Below are positions 34,441 through 47,300 of a stretch of DNA of 64,000 nt, in pieces; position 1 is the first letter of the stretch; each line of letters begins with the position of its first letter. The notes beneath the pieces were generated by a model. That model ran no database searches. It saw nothing but the letters and a program-made list of their open reading frames with translations, and was not told the DNA's origin. Origin of the DNA: Anaeramoeba flamelloides (Eukaryota > Metamonada > Anaeramoebidae); the NCBI GenBank assembly GCA_027625915.1, contig JANTQA010000016.1, positions 2,485,001-2,549,000 of the forward strand, given 5' to 3'. The position numbers were made by a program, and so were the translations under genes.

Positions 34441-37250
34441 AAAATTCTTAATACAATTTTTAAATTATAGCTACTTAATTTTATTTAACATAATGTTTAT
34501 TAATATATATATATATATATATATAATTATACTGTATTAATTGAAATTTGGGAATAATTTTTGAAAATGTTTTTTTTTATTTTAAAAATAATTTCGCAAA
34601 AACTCAAATTCATTTTCAAAAAAAAAAAAAACCATTTACGAACAATATTTATTAATCGAGAATTAAAAATATTTTTAATATTTCATATATTTATGACAAT
34701 GTGTTTTTTTTTTATTTATTATTTTATTGGTATTATTGTTGTAAATTCTTTTAAAAAATATTAATTATGAATATAAAATAACAAAAAAAAAAAATTATTT
34801 TCAGAGATATTAGTTGTAAACCAATATTTTTAAAAAAAATAAAAAGTTTATTGTTTTTATCAATTTTTTTTTTTTTTTGACTTTGAATTTTGATAAATAT
34901 AATCATTATTCATTTTTACTTTTTTTTTATAGATTTTTTTTTTAATTTTTGAAATTAGAAATTTTGTTACAATAATAGTAATTAAAAACCCAATACACTG
35001 ATTTATTCATCATAACAATCAAATATCTTTGTTAATTTTATGATAAATAATAAATACAAAAATATATTACTGAGTAATTGTCATTTTTTAGATAAATTTT
35101 AAAAATATTAAATCCTAAGAAAAATTAAATTCATTTCTTTTGACAAAAATTACGAATGTAATATAATTAATTTCTTAAAACTTTTATTTAATGAATAGAA
35201 AATACTTGAAAAAATAAAAATAAAAAAAAACTTAGAATATTATTCAAAGAGAATAAAATAATCTTCAAAACGGAGAAAATTTTTTTGAATTTTCTTATTC
35301 GTAAAAATATGAAAAATCTCCGTAAAATTTGAATTTTTCAATCTAAATTAATAAATATATTGTAAAACAATTTTCATCTATTTTCTCTTGATCAATAATA
35401 TTGTTTATTTTATGTCTAGATTTTAAAAAGACAAAAATTAAAAAAATACGAAGAATTAAAAAAAAAATCAATTGTTAATCTGACTAAAACTATTGATCAA
35501 ATATTTTAAATTTGTAAAAAAATTCTTGTTGAAAAACTTTCCAAATTTTATAAAGAAAAAAAATATTATTTTTTTAAATGTTCTAAATTTTATTTTATTT
35601 TTTTATTTTTAAGAATAAATTTATTCACTACAAAAGATATTTAAACATCACATAGTAAAATTTGTTTTATCTGTTGATTACCATACAATAGTAATATATA
35701 TTTATATCAATATACAATTTTTACTTTTAAATTTTCTTACTTTAATAATGGTTGATAAATTGTATACCTCATAAAGCTTTGATAACAATTAAAATTAAAA
35801 ATTTTATTTCAAACAAAATTATTACATTTGGGATACTAATGGGTATATATATATATATATGACCAAAAAGGATATTATAACCCATTCGACTTTTAATCTT
35901 CAAAATTTCAACAAATTTTCAAAAATAAAAAATTCTCAAATTAAAGAAAAATTTGGTATTTTTTTACACAAATTGTATTATTAGAATGGAAATTTTCTAC
36001 TTAAATTTTAAATTTTTTCAGTATAACAATTTCTATTATTTATTTAATAATAAAATAATAATATCTATTTTAAAATAAATTCTTTTTGAAACAATTTTTA
36101 TTCATATAGTTTTTATTAATATGTCCTTAATAAAATAAAACACTATTTTTTTCTAATTAATATTTTTCGAAATCTAAGTTTCATACTTAATTTAATTAAC
36201 CCCTGGGATTATTTTTTTTGGAATAAAAACACTCTCAACTATTGATTATCAAAATTTTTTTTTGAAATTACTGTGCACTTTTTTATTTTTTTTGAAAAAT
36301 TGGGGTTGAGAAAAGTTTGAAATCAAAGAAAAAGTTAATATATTAAATTAGAATGCTTTTCCAGAGAGTTTATCCTTTTAGTTTAACTTTTTTTTAATTT
36401 TACCATTTGAAACTAAAAAACACATTTGAGGACCAAATTAGTCCCTTTTGTGAAAAGAAATTTCCCATAATTTAGAATTTATTTTAGTAAATGAGTTAAA
36501 ACAAGATACTGAATCTAAAAATATACATAATTTCAAGTGTGAATTCAATGATTTTGGCAAAAAATGTTTTCAAGAAAAAGTTAAATTGAAACTTTATTTA
36601 TTTATATTTTTTCATTTAGTTTTTTTAATTGTATTAATGGAAAGTATTTGATCAGTTTTCCATTTTTTGTTTTTTGGTTCGTAGGGACATATAGCTCTTT
36701 CGAAAAGAAAAATTAAATTATATAATATAGTTTTGAATTAATATTATTGTTTTTAAAAGACTAATTTACATTACTAAACTCATTTTAAAAATAGATTTTA
36801 AAATTATACTGTATAAATTTTTTAATTTTTCTTTTAAACATTTTTTAAAATGGAGAATATTTATTCAAAACTTTCTTGTATTTTTTACCAAAACAAAGAT
36901 CATTTTTTCATTGATATCATTAAGCTTAGGTACTATGTTCCAAAATTAACTTTATCGAGTCAATAGAACTATAACGAACTAAAATGATGGATCTGAAATA
37001 ATAGCACGTTTTTATATTAGTTACACATACCGATAAGTGAACCTCTTTATATTAAACTAAATTCTTTTTTTTTACTAATCCTATTTTATACATTTATGAT
37101 TTGATATAATAATTAAACATAAATAAAGGATAAACATAATTCTAATTAATATTCTAAACCAGTATTTTCAAAATAATGCTCCAGAAAGAATTCATTTTTT
37201 CTCATTTATTTTTTTTTTATCTTTCAATTGAAATTTATTAAAAACAAATA
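34441..37250. other. intergenic region
   Basis: Very A/T-rich with two AT microsatellites (34503-34525 and 35844-35862). No gene, inverted-repeat element or shared repeat was recognised here. The last 100 bp are the probable promoter and leader of the GCN5 gene. Confidence 0.6.
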
Positions 37251-40200
37251 ATGGATGCACAAATTGATGATAATACAAATGAAAACCTTGACGAAATCGA
37301 ATCAGAATTTGTAACAGTGTCCAATGATGGAGAGTCTTCGAGCCTTCGATTGCTAATCGGTCTCCGTAATGTCTTTTCTGTGCAATTACCCAACATGCCG
37401 CGCGAGTACATTGCCAAGATTGTGCTCGACAAAAGGCATGTTTCTTTGCTTGTAAAAAAAAACTTTCTTGTCTTGGGAGGGATCTGCTTTCGTCCATTTC
37501 CTGATCAAAAAATCGTTGAGATCGTGTTTCTTGCTGTTTCTTCAAACCACCAGCAAAACGGTCTCGGTCGTAAGCTGATGAGCCAAGTGAAAAACTATGT
37601 ACAAAAATCTGATATTTATGATATCCTGACCTATGCTGATAACAAAGCCGTGGGGTATTTTCAAAAACAGGGCTTTTCGAAGGAAATAACAATACCAGAC
37701 GAAAGGTGGAAAGGCTATTTAAAGGATTATGAAGGTGGTGTTTTTATGCACTGCAAATTATATCCCTCGGTGGATTATCTAGGAATCGCAAAAATGATAC
37801 AAAGACAAAAGCAGTATTTGAAAAGGGTTTGTAAAAATACCTTTGAAGTTACAAATCATAAAGGACTAAACTTTAACGGAAGATCTTCTATTCCTATTTC
37901 AGAAATAGATGGATTAAGTAAATATTGTTTTTTTGTTTTTTTTTTTTTTTAATTGTGAATTTTGATTGTTTCACTTAATAGAGATCCAATAACGATCTCG
38001 TTTTCTTTGTTGTTCTTTTCTTTATTTTTGCTATCATATTTTTCAAAATTTGGCTCCTGAAATGAGCAACCGAAACCAACAAAAATCGAATAACTCCTTT
38101 TTTTAAAAAGTAAAGACAAAAAGTTTTGTAAAAATGTATAATAACATACTGCTCAGTATCTTCTTTTAACCTGTTTGCGAGCTACTTTTGAATACTATTT
38201 GTATTTCCTTTTTTAAAATTGGTCTAATATAATCATTTTCAAAGAATACTACAAACTCCAAAAAAAACTTTCGAAAATGGATACAAAAACAAATAACAAA
38301 ATTTTATTTGAAAAGACAAAAGTTAAATTTAGGGGTTATTTGTGTTTCTTTTTAATATTGTATAATCTGAAATTATTGAAATTTATAAAATTGAACAAAA
38401 AAAAACTCGGCAGCTATTGTTGAAAAAACGAGAAACACGTTCTTTAATTAGCAAATATAAAAAAACTAGAAATCACAGAAATCACAAAAATCACAGAAAC
38501 CTAAAAATGTAAGGTTATTTCAATTAATAAAAGAAAAGATCGAAACCTGAAATAGAAAAATAAGATCAATTAATAAAAGAAAAAACAAAGGATTAAAGAT
38601 AAAATAAAGAATTAACCACAATAACGGTTTTTATAATACTGTCTTTTCATGGATGTTTTACTTTTGTTGATCCCATTATTAGTCGATTTTGGAAATTTTA
38701 ACCATTATTGAGATCAAAAGAAAAGTAATCTACTAATTGTGTCTCAATATAGAAGGAGATCTAAATTGTTTTTTATTGGTTTGATTTTTTTTAAAAAACG
38801 ATGCATTATACCTTGAAATTAATTTCTTTCTTCTATTCATTGAAATAATATTGAATTTCCTGGTTTCTGTTATTTCTGTGCTTCAATTTAAAAATGCATC
38901 TAAGTGGTTTTTACAACGTTTAGAATACAGATGAACAATTTAAAAATATTGATTGTTGGTGGTTAATGCTAGACTGTAGAGTATTTCGGGTTGTTACTGG
39001 GTACTACCATTCTCTAATCAACAGACTTTGGCTAATAAAGTGAGAAATGACAAAAAAAAAAAAAAATGCATATTAATCCAAATAAATAAAAAGTCTCTCA
39101 TCTATCTTTTTACTCTATTGTGTAGATTAATGAAACTCATAGATTTTTAATAAGATCTAGGATATATGGGAATTTATAAAGAAATTTTTTGTTTCTCTAA
39201 AAATTGTACTATATATTTTACTTTCTTTAAAAGCTGAATTTTTTATAAACTCTTTTTCAAATAAAAGGGCACAGAAAATTTCAAGAATTAGTTTATAATT
39301 GAATCAAATTAATTGCAGTATCATTTTAAAATATAAGAAACTCTTTAAAACATAAAAAAACACTGGACTAAATATTTAAAACTCTATTAAAACAAAACAA
39401 TAAAAATTAAAATTAAATATTTTAAAAATTGATGTCATCTTTTAATTTGAAATGAGAAATCTTGTTTTGAAAATCGTAAAGAAAAAAAATTATAAAATCA
39501 ATAAAAACTGTTGAACAAGGCGAATTGGGAAAAAGTTCTTTAAATTTTATTAATAACTCCTTACACGTCAAACTTTTGTTCTTTAAAGTCTCATTTTCAA
39601 TATAAATCCACAATTCATCTGGGTATTTTGTTGGAATTGTTTTTTTCAATATTTTCTTTTTTCTTTGTTCCATACATCAAATCCAATAATAGTCTTTCTT
39701 AATTCCTATATCTAGTTCATTCGAAATCAAACTTTAACCGTTTCCATTTTTATACTGGCAGATTATTTCCAAATTCGTTTCTTCTTATCTTGCTTTTTCA
39801 TTTTCTTACTGTTCAATATCCATAAATAAAAAAAAAAACAAATCAAAAAATAAAAAAAACAATATCCATAAATAAAAAAATGAAAAAATGAATAATTAAA
39901 ATGAAAATCAGCAATAAGTAATTATCTTATTAACAATCAAATTCAATAGTATTGATGATTTGAGAGGTATGCCCTTTTGTTTGAAAAAGAGTTTAATTCT
40001 TTGTTTGAAAATTAATGGAATAATAATGAGATTTATGTTTCTAATTTACTATTATTAACTTATTGATTTTTTCTATTTATGGTGAACTTTTAAAAATTTT
40101 ACAGTAAATTAAGGTTTTCACAAGAATTTCTGAAATTTTAAAACTTTTAAAAGAAAATAATTAAAAATTGTTTTTTGAATGTTTGACAAAAAAATCTTTT

Positions 40201-42125
40201 TATAATTTTTTATATTTCAATGCTTTTTTTATCAAGTAGGTACGTTTTACCAATTGTGAGTTCCTCAATTTATTCGAAATCTAATCGCTAAAATCGTTTC
40301 TTTAGCTAAATAGATGGGTGCTTTAATAAATAGGAGAGTGGGATATACCCTAGTATAATATACTTAAGTACCAATTAAAAAATGGAAATCAAAATAATTA
40401 AAAAATTGATCAAGAAAATAATAAATAAAAATCATTTATTTCTTGATCTTATGTTGAATATTTGATACGATTACTTCTTCTTTACTCAATTTTCTTTTTA
40501 ATTCTTTTAGGAAATAATTTTGTTTTAAAAATTTTAGAAAAATAAATTATTTACTATTTCAAAAGAATTTCCAAAATAAATTTTAATTCCAATTTTGATT
40601 TAATTCATATAATTTGGATTTTGTAAAAGATAATATGATATTTTTTAAAAAAACTTCTTTAGAAATTTTGATTTATTGGATATTTTTTTTTGATTTTAAA
40701 AAAATTACTTTTCCGTTAAATAGTAAAAAACAAAATAATTACGAATATTATTGAATTATTTTCTTTTTTTTATTTATTTTTTTTTGAGTGGAAACGAATA
40801 TTTTGTACTTGTTTTTTGATTTTGCAAATTCAATTCTTTTCCTTTAATTTTTGAAACAATATTCTTTGTTTTGGATTTAGTTTGAAAGAAATATTTTGAA
40901 AATTGAATTTTGAAAACAAATTTGTAAAAAAAGATTTTCATTAAATAATAACAAATAGGAAAGGTGGGAGATCTAAGATAATAAATTGTTTATTCTCTTA
41001 CAATTTAAGAATGATAAGGAAAGAAAAATCTTCAAAAATATATTTTGACCGAATTTTTTGTTTCCTTCTTAATTTCAACAATTTTATTTGAAAAAGGTGA
41101 TCTTTCTTGTTTGGTTTCAAAAAGAAAAGATTTGTTTAAAATACACACCTTCTCGGGTCTTTTTTTTTTTCTTTTGATTAATTTCAATGATTTACCTACA
41201 CACATTTTTTCATTTAAAACACAACTTAATAAAAGTCAAGTATTTAATAAAAAAAAAATGTTCGAAAAAATTGAAAATTGAAAGTTTCAACTCTGATTTA
41301 TTTAGGTTCTTTTCACAGAATAGAGTAATGAAGGGTTGTTTTGATTTCAACAGTTTCAATATCTTTTGGGACTCAAAAAATCTTTTTTCAGTAAGGTTCG
41401 TCTCAATTAAAATTTTTAAAATTAGGAAAATGTACCTACTTCCTTAAAGGAAAGATTTTGAAGATACCACAAAATATGAATTACAAAAACTACTCTATTT
41501 GAGAATTAATTATCTTTAATTTTTCTTTTTATTTAAAAATAGTTTACAAAATGACTATTCTATAACAAAATTAGTGTAATTTTAATTTTTACTCTATTTG
41601 TACAAGCCTGAAAATTACTTTCATTCTTTCAAAAATAATATTCTGAAAATTTTAATAAAATTGTTTGAATTAAAAGATCAGTTAAATATTTATTAAAGCA
41701 TGATTAAAAAAATCATCAAAATTTGATTAAAAAATTTTTTTATTTTTTTTTTATTATTTATTAAATAATAAATAGAAGAAATTTGGGATTATGAAAAATA
41801 TCATTCGATGCAATTAAAAAATAATTTACGTTCCTTGTTGACCGAATTATTTGATTTTAAATTTTCTTGGCCATTTCGCGAACCTGTTGACAAAGATGAG
41901 GTAATTGATTATTACGAGGTTATTGAAATACCAATGGATTTTACTATAATGAAAAAAAAATTAGCAAATGCAGAATACACATCATTTGATCTTTTCAAAA
42001 CAGACGTAGAATTAATAGTCAATAATTGTAGAAATTATAATCGAAAAGACACAATATTCCATAAATGTGCAGTAAATCTTGAAGCATTTTTTCAGAAAAA
42101 ATTGAAAACCTACAAGTTCTTATAA
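37251..42125 (+). CDS. GCN5: GCN5-type histone acetyltransferase with bromodomain (two exons)
   Basis: Exons are 37251-37917 and 41776-42125; the phase-1 join makes a Lys codon and gives 338 residues. Residues about 20-200 are the GNAT fold. GLRNVFSVQLPNMPREYIAK precedes ICFRPFPDQKIVEIVFLAVS with the catalytic Glu at 90, the acetyl-CoA loop QQNGLG is at 101-106, and LTYADNKAVGYFQKQGFSKE and KDYEGGVFMHCKL follow. Residues about 224-335 are a bromodomain (SWPFREPV, IEIPMDFTIMKKKL) with the acetyl-lysine-binding Asn at 311 in CRNYN. GCN5 acetylates histone H3 as the enzyme of SAGA/ADA complexes in the nucleus. The protein has the short yeast-like plan without an animal PCAF N-terminal domain. 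The intron falls between the two domains, so an unspliced model would show two unrelated short proteins. Confidence 0.95.
38440..38935 (+). repeat. interspersed repeat F, copy 3
   Basis: It matches copy 1 in order: AAGATCAATTAATAAAAGAA, ACAATAACGGTTTTTATAAT, TTATTGAGATCAAAAG, and CCTTGAAATTAATTTCTTTC near the 3' end. It lies in the GCN5 intron in sense orientation and is uninterrupted. Confidence 0.6.
39420..39996 (-). mobile_element. Tc1/mariner-IS630-like transposase N-terminal remnant with a possible terminal repeat
   Basis: On the minus strand, one frame between about 39770 and 39425 reads as two helix-turn-helix modules. The first is IICQYKNGN ... SLISNELDIGIKKDYYWI. The second is PDELWIYIENETLKNKSLTC followed by KELLIKFKELFPNSPCSTV. 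This is the paired DNA-binding layout of Tc1/mariner/IS630 transposases. Two in-frame stops interrupt it, and the catalytic DDE/D region is absent. About 200 bp upstream (39970-39996), the sequence TAAACTCTTTTTCAAACAAA (minus strand) closely resembles the termini of the B elements, so it may be the 5' end of a parent element. Confidence 0.5.
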
Positions 42126-42742
42126 GATATTATTCTTGATTATTTTTCATAAATTATTTTATTTAGAATTATCAGATTCTAATCTGAAAAATTTTGAAAA
42201 TAAAGTTTATTTTTTTATTTTTACTAATCCTGAAAAAAATTTTTTTCATTACATTTTCATTCTTATTCTTAAAGGAGTATTTTGAGTATAATGGTAAAAA
42301 AGCAGGATTTTGAAAATCATTTATTTAAAAGTCCTTTTTCAAGCATGAAAAACAGTAAATATATTTTATCAAGCAAATGGGTCAAAAATTCAGAGAATTA
42401 AAAAGGGTATTAAAAATGGAGAACAGTTCATCATCGTAAGATTTACGAATGGAAGAATTTTTCAAACACAATAAAACACAATTTGAAATTTTTTTTAAAA
42501 GAAACAGAAAAGAAAAGTAATTGAAGTTGATAAATGAAATATTAAAGAATAATTTTTTTTTTTGAAAACTGAATAGAATGACATGAATGTATTTTGAAAC
42601 TATAGACCTTTCAATAAAAAAAAATCGAAGGCAATTACGTATCAAAAAACAATCAAAAAAAATAAAAATTCAAAAGTGTGGAAAAAAAATAATTTTTATT
42701 GTATGACTCAAGATCCAATTTCCTTGGAATTTCAAGTGTTTA

Positions 42743-43293
42743 TAAACTCCATTTCACTCAAAGGGGCCCAGCCAAAAATGAAAAAGTCACTTTATTTTTA
42801 AGAATCAACCAAACTTAGATTGTTTAGAAATACGAGAAATAATAAACTTCTTATAAGAGTCCATAATTATAAAAGAAACCCCTGAACAAACCATAAAATT
42901 TCAAAAAAAAAAAAATGTTAAAAAATTTTTTGGACCCTATTCATTGGAACTTCTCGTGCAAAATTCTCAATTTCTTTAGGAAATTAAAATTGTTGATAAT
43001 GTGATTTTTTACTTGTAAATGTATGAATTTTAAAAGAACATACAAAGCTTAACTTTTCTTAATGTTTATTTCGTTTTTCAAACATTTTTTTTTTCAAAGT
43101 TAATTTTTAAAAAAAAAAAAAAAAAAAAAAGCAAAAAGCAAAAAACAAAAAAAACAAAATTTTACAAAATGAGAAAAAATGATTTTGATCTAAAAATTGA
43201 AAATTTTAGTTTGATAAGAGTAATGAATTAAACTCATAGAATGTCTTCCATTTCTTCAATAAAACTGGGCCCCTTTGACTGAAAAAGAGTTTA
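42743..43293. repeat. terminal-inverted-repeat element B, copy 1
   Basis: 551 bp. The left end TAAACTCCATTTCACTCAAA then GGGGCCCAG mirrors the right end CTGGGCCCC then TTTGACTGAAAAAGAGTTTA over about 29 bp. Collinear copies lie at 52214-52782 and, interrupted, at 53023-54067. Non-coding. Confidence 0.85.
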
Positions 43294-43323
43294 ATTCCAA
43301 TCAAAGTTACACAGGCTGTTTTA

Positions 43324-43580
43324 TACTGATATTTTCCATGAATAAATGAAAATTTTAATTTCAATTTCCAAAATGAATATTAATTATTACTGCCACAATC
43401 AAATTACCAGAGTAAGAATTTTATCTTAGAGTTAAACTCAGGAAGTTTAATTTATTGCCTAAAAATATCATTTCTAAATGATGCTATTAAGATCTTAGGT
43501 TTTTACTTTGGCTTATTAACGAGAAAAATATTTTGGAATGTGAACTAAAAATTTTCCTTTTTGAATTGGAAAATAATAGT
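43324..43580 (-). repeat. inverted-repeat element C, copy 2
   Basis: A 257-bp reverse-oriented relative of 21526-21780, with ends ACTGATATTTTCCATGAATA and ATTGGAAAATAATAGT. The interior includes CACAATCAAATTACCAGAGT and CTAAATGATGCTATTAAGATC in the reversed order. Confidence 0.75.
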
Positions 43581-43840
43581 ATTGAGATCTTTCACTGAAA
43601 TTTATTACTTTATTTGTTTTTATTTTTTTCCAATTTTTTTTATCATAAATTGGAAAAGAACTTTCCAAAAAAGTGAAAATAAAAAAAAATGCTAAAAATC
43701 TGGAGTTTTTGTTTTTATACCTGCTTGGGTGCTTTAAAATATATTCCTTTTTAACTTTTTTCTAAAAATAAATCTTCAAATTATATTAATAAAGATATAT
43801 TATTCAAAGGCCAATACAAATTCTCTGCTTTATAAGTAAA

Positions 43841-44066
43841 CTATTACTCGCAAAACAAAAAAGTTCAAAATTTTCATTTCATTTTCCAAAAAAATGACAA
43901 CCAATGAATTAAAATAAACCATCAAAGTTCCCAATTCTAAAAGGGGAATTATTAATTTAAATTTATTTAAAGAATTGTAAATTTGAAACGTAACATATAT
44001 GATTTAAAATAATTTTTTTTGGATAGTAACATGACAATTTTGATTTATTTAATTTGCAACAAATTG
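43841..44066. repeat. inverted-repeat element D, copy 3
   Basis: The left arm AGTTCAAAATTTTCATTTCA mirrors the right arm ACATGACAATTTTGATTTAT with mismatches. It is flanked by TTGCAACAAATTGTAAATTG as in copy 1's outer part. More diverged than copy 1. Confidence 0.6.
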
Positions 44067-44204
44067 TAAATTGTTACTACGTTGGTAAATTTCATAAAGA
44101 AAAATTAATAAATATATGAAATCATGAAAAAAATTTTATATTGGGTGTGTGTGTGTGTGTATGTTTATTTATTATTTGATTATAAAAGTCAAGTAAAAGA
44201 AATA

Positions 44205-44374
44205 CAGCCAGTTCCACTATTAAGACACAAACTTCAATTTAATTTAAGGTACAAAAAAAAAATCCCAAATTAAGTCACAAAATCCAGATTCTAGTAAAAA
44301 AATTTATGTAAAAAAAAATTCCAAATTTTGTTCCTTAATTTGAGTTTTTTGTGCCTTAAATTTGAAAATGACTG
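44205..44374. repeat. MITE family A, copy 3
   Basis: 170 bp. The left end CAGCCAGTTCCACTATTAAG follows TA (44203-44204), and the right end ATGACTG precedes TA (44375-44376). Internal blocks AAATTAAGTCACAAAATCCA and TTGTTCCTTAATTTGAG match copies 1 and 2. The right arm has lost the AAAGTGGAA block, so the copy is older or internally deleted. Confidence 0.85.
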
Positions 44375-47300
44375 TAAGCATGATTTGATTTTTTTTTCTT
44401 TTTAAAAAAAATGTAATCCTAATAATAACCAAGAATAATAAAATTATTTCTGAAAAAAAATAACAATTTAAAGATCTAAATCTGATTCTTGTATTATATA
44501 TTTCAGTAATAGAATAAAGAATAATGTTATAATTTCAAAGTTGAAATATCTATTGCAAAAAAAAAAAAAAAAGAAAATTTAGACAATCTTATCACAATTA
44601 AAATTTCTATAATAGAAAATTAAAAATATCCTTAAGTGTGGTATTACCTAGATAAACTCGTATATTCTGGTCGTTTTTTTTTTTTTTTTTTTATGAATTT
44701 AAGCTAATATTTTCAACTCTTTATTATATCTATTATTAAAAATTCTTTCAAAGAAATTGAATTTTTTTAATTTTTTTATGCGGGTAGTCTTTTTTAAAAG
44801 TGCAATTAAATCTTGAAAAAGATCTGGAAGATTTTTTTTTTTTAATTTTCTTTTCAACCTATTTAATGGATAAGTTAAATCTAATCAAAAATATTATTAA
44901 TTTGAGTCTATTTTTAGAAATTTTAAATTTAAATGTTTCCCAAATTAGATATAACAAACTAAAAAAAAAAATAACCTCTTATTTTTATTAAAAATTAAGC
45001 AAATCCTTGGATAATGTAAACCTTAATTTTTCTATTTTTGTTTTGAAAGTCTATATTTCGAAAGAAAATTTTTTGTTTTGTTATTATTCTTCATTATTGA
45101 TATTTATATTACAAATAACAGCAAATAAAACTAATTATGGTAGAGGTGATTAAATGGATAGTAATTTGAGAGAATTTAAACAAAATTATATCAATTAAAT
45201 CGAGTCTAAACTAAAATTCAAAATTTTACACACAGCTAAAATGGACCAAACAATCACAATAATACGATTTCATTGAAATTGGAGATAATTTTGATTTTTG
45301 TAAAATATGAAAATCGTTTTTTCATCTTATAGTTTTTTATTTTCATTTAATTTTTTGAATTGCGTAATTTGTCTAGTTGGATCGATTTTTTGTACAATTG
45401 ATATTATGTTAAAGTTGAGTTGTTCCAAAAAGAAGAACTCAAATAAAATTAGTTAGTAGTCTCTAACCATTTTAATCGATCAATATTCCTAATAGAATTT
45501 CAACACATTTACTAATACATTTTTTTGTTTTGCTCTCTCCAAAATTTTTAACACACCCATGATTTATTTGTATTGATAATTATTTATTTATTGTTTTGTG
45601 GGTATTGTAATTTATAAAAAATTGGTAAAATTTCAATTAGTAAATGACTCTAATTTGGTAAATCTTCTTGAATTGATTAAATAAGTTTTTTTTGAAAAAA
45701 TCGAATTTTGGTGTGTTAAAAATTTTGAATTGAGGTTTATTAAGTAAAAAATATATTTATAATTTGATGTTTTAAAAAAGTCTTTTTTAGGTTTTCAAAA
45801 ATTGAAGAAAAATTGCAAAAGAATTTTTCATTTTGAAAATATTTTTTTACAAAATGTTTGATCTTATTCACAAGAATTGAATCTTAGAACAATTGAAATT
45901 ATTTTTAGAATAAAAAAGTTTTGAATTTTTTGGATAAAATTATTTGTATTCTCAAATAACTTCAAGATAATTTGGTTTTGAAATTTTAAAATTTCATCTT
46001 AGAACCAAAAAAAAAAAAAAAATCAAAGTAAAATTTGTTTAATGAGTTTAAAACTTTAATTATTTCTGACTATCCTTCTTAAAAAATCCAAATTATTTTC
46101 AAATTGGTTGAATATATGATTGTTTTATATTGGTAAACCAAAAGAATAATCCCAAAAAAGAAAAAAAAATCTTTAATTCAATGTTCCTGGTAACAAAAAC
46201 TTGTTATTGAATAATAATGGCGGAAATGGCAATAAACAGGAAAAAAATTTTTTCTAATTTTTGAAATAAAATGAAATTAAAGGTTCTCTTTTTCATAAAA
46301 AATGGAAAAAAAAAATTTGATCTCGTTTCCTGAAAAAAAAAATATTCTATCCCGGATTTCTGAGTATATCAGATTTTTTGATAAAGGGTATCTACAATAG
46401 TTGTAATTCGAGAATATCCCCATTAATATGATTTTAAATTTTTCTCTGTTTATGTAGAGTACTCTTACCTTAAAATACAAAATTATAATTTCAGAGAATT
46501 AATGATAAATAATCAGAAAATCAAAAAAATTTTGACTTTTATTTCCTTTTTTTAAAATAAAATATCAAATAAAAAAAAAATGAATAGAAAAAAATAACAA
46601 TTTCACAAAAACACAATGTCACAATTTTCATAAATTACTTGATTTTGATGATTTAGAATTATCTATAATACAACCAATGTGAGAGAAAAAGTTTTTCCAA
46701 AAATTTTTGAATGTACTCTTTATCTCTTGTGATACAGGCAAACTTTAAAAATTCAAATTTTTTGGAATTTTGAAATTTTAACCAAATCAGTTTATTCGTT
46801 GTAAATAGAAGGCTTAAACTACTGCCCAACTCAATAATTAAGAATATGAATTAATTTTTTTGAAGGATTTATTGGAAACTCTATAATACTGATAGATTCA
46901 AATAAATATCTTAAAAATTTTTACTTCATTTTCCTTTTTCAAATTTTTTATGACAAACTTTTAATAAAACATTCTATTGGTTTAAATGTAAAGATATTTT
47001 ATAAAATTAGTTGATCCTTGAAATTATTCTTTTTGTTGTATTGTTTTTAAAAGTTGAGATTAAAGATAACAAGAATGTGAAATTGAACTAAAAATTTTAT
47101 TAGATAAATTTGAATTTATCAGTAATTACCTTGAACAAGAAAGGTGGGGTTGTGGCTTTTGGTACAATACACAATTAGGAATTTGATCACCTTACAAAAT
47201 TAAATTCTAAGAAACTTGAAATATTATAGAGATCTAAAATGCAGAGATTCAAACTTATTATTGAAGTGTGGATCTGTAATTACAGTATACATCAATATTT

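Larger units (their letters stand above)
37918..41775 (+). other. 3,858-nt intron of GCN5
   Basis: The donor AGTAAATATTG and acceptor AAATAG match in phase with both coding halves. It contains repeat F copy 3, a Tc1/mariner-type transposase remnant on the minus strand and a solo B-type terminus. Otherwise it is A/T-rich and non-coding. Confidence 0.85.
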
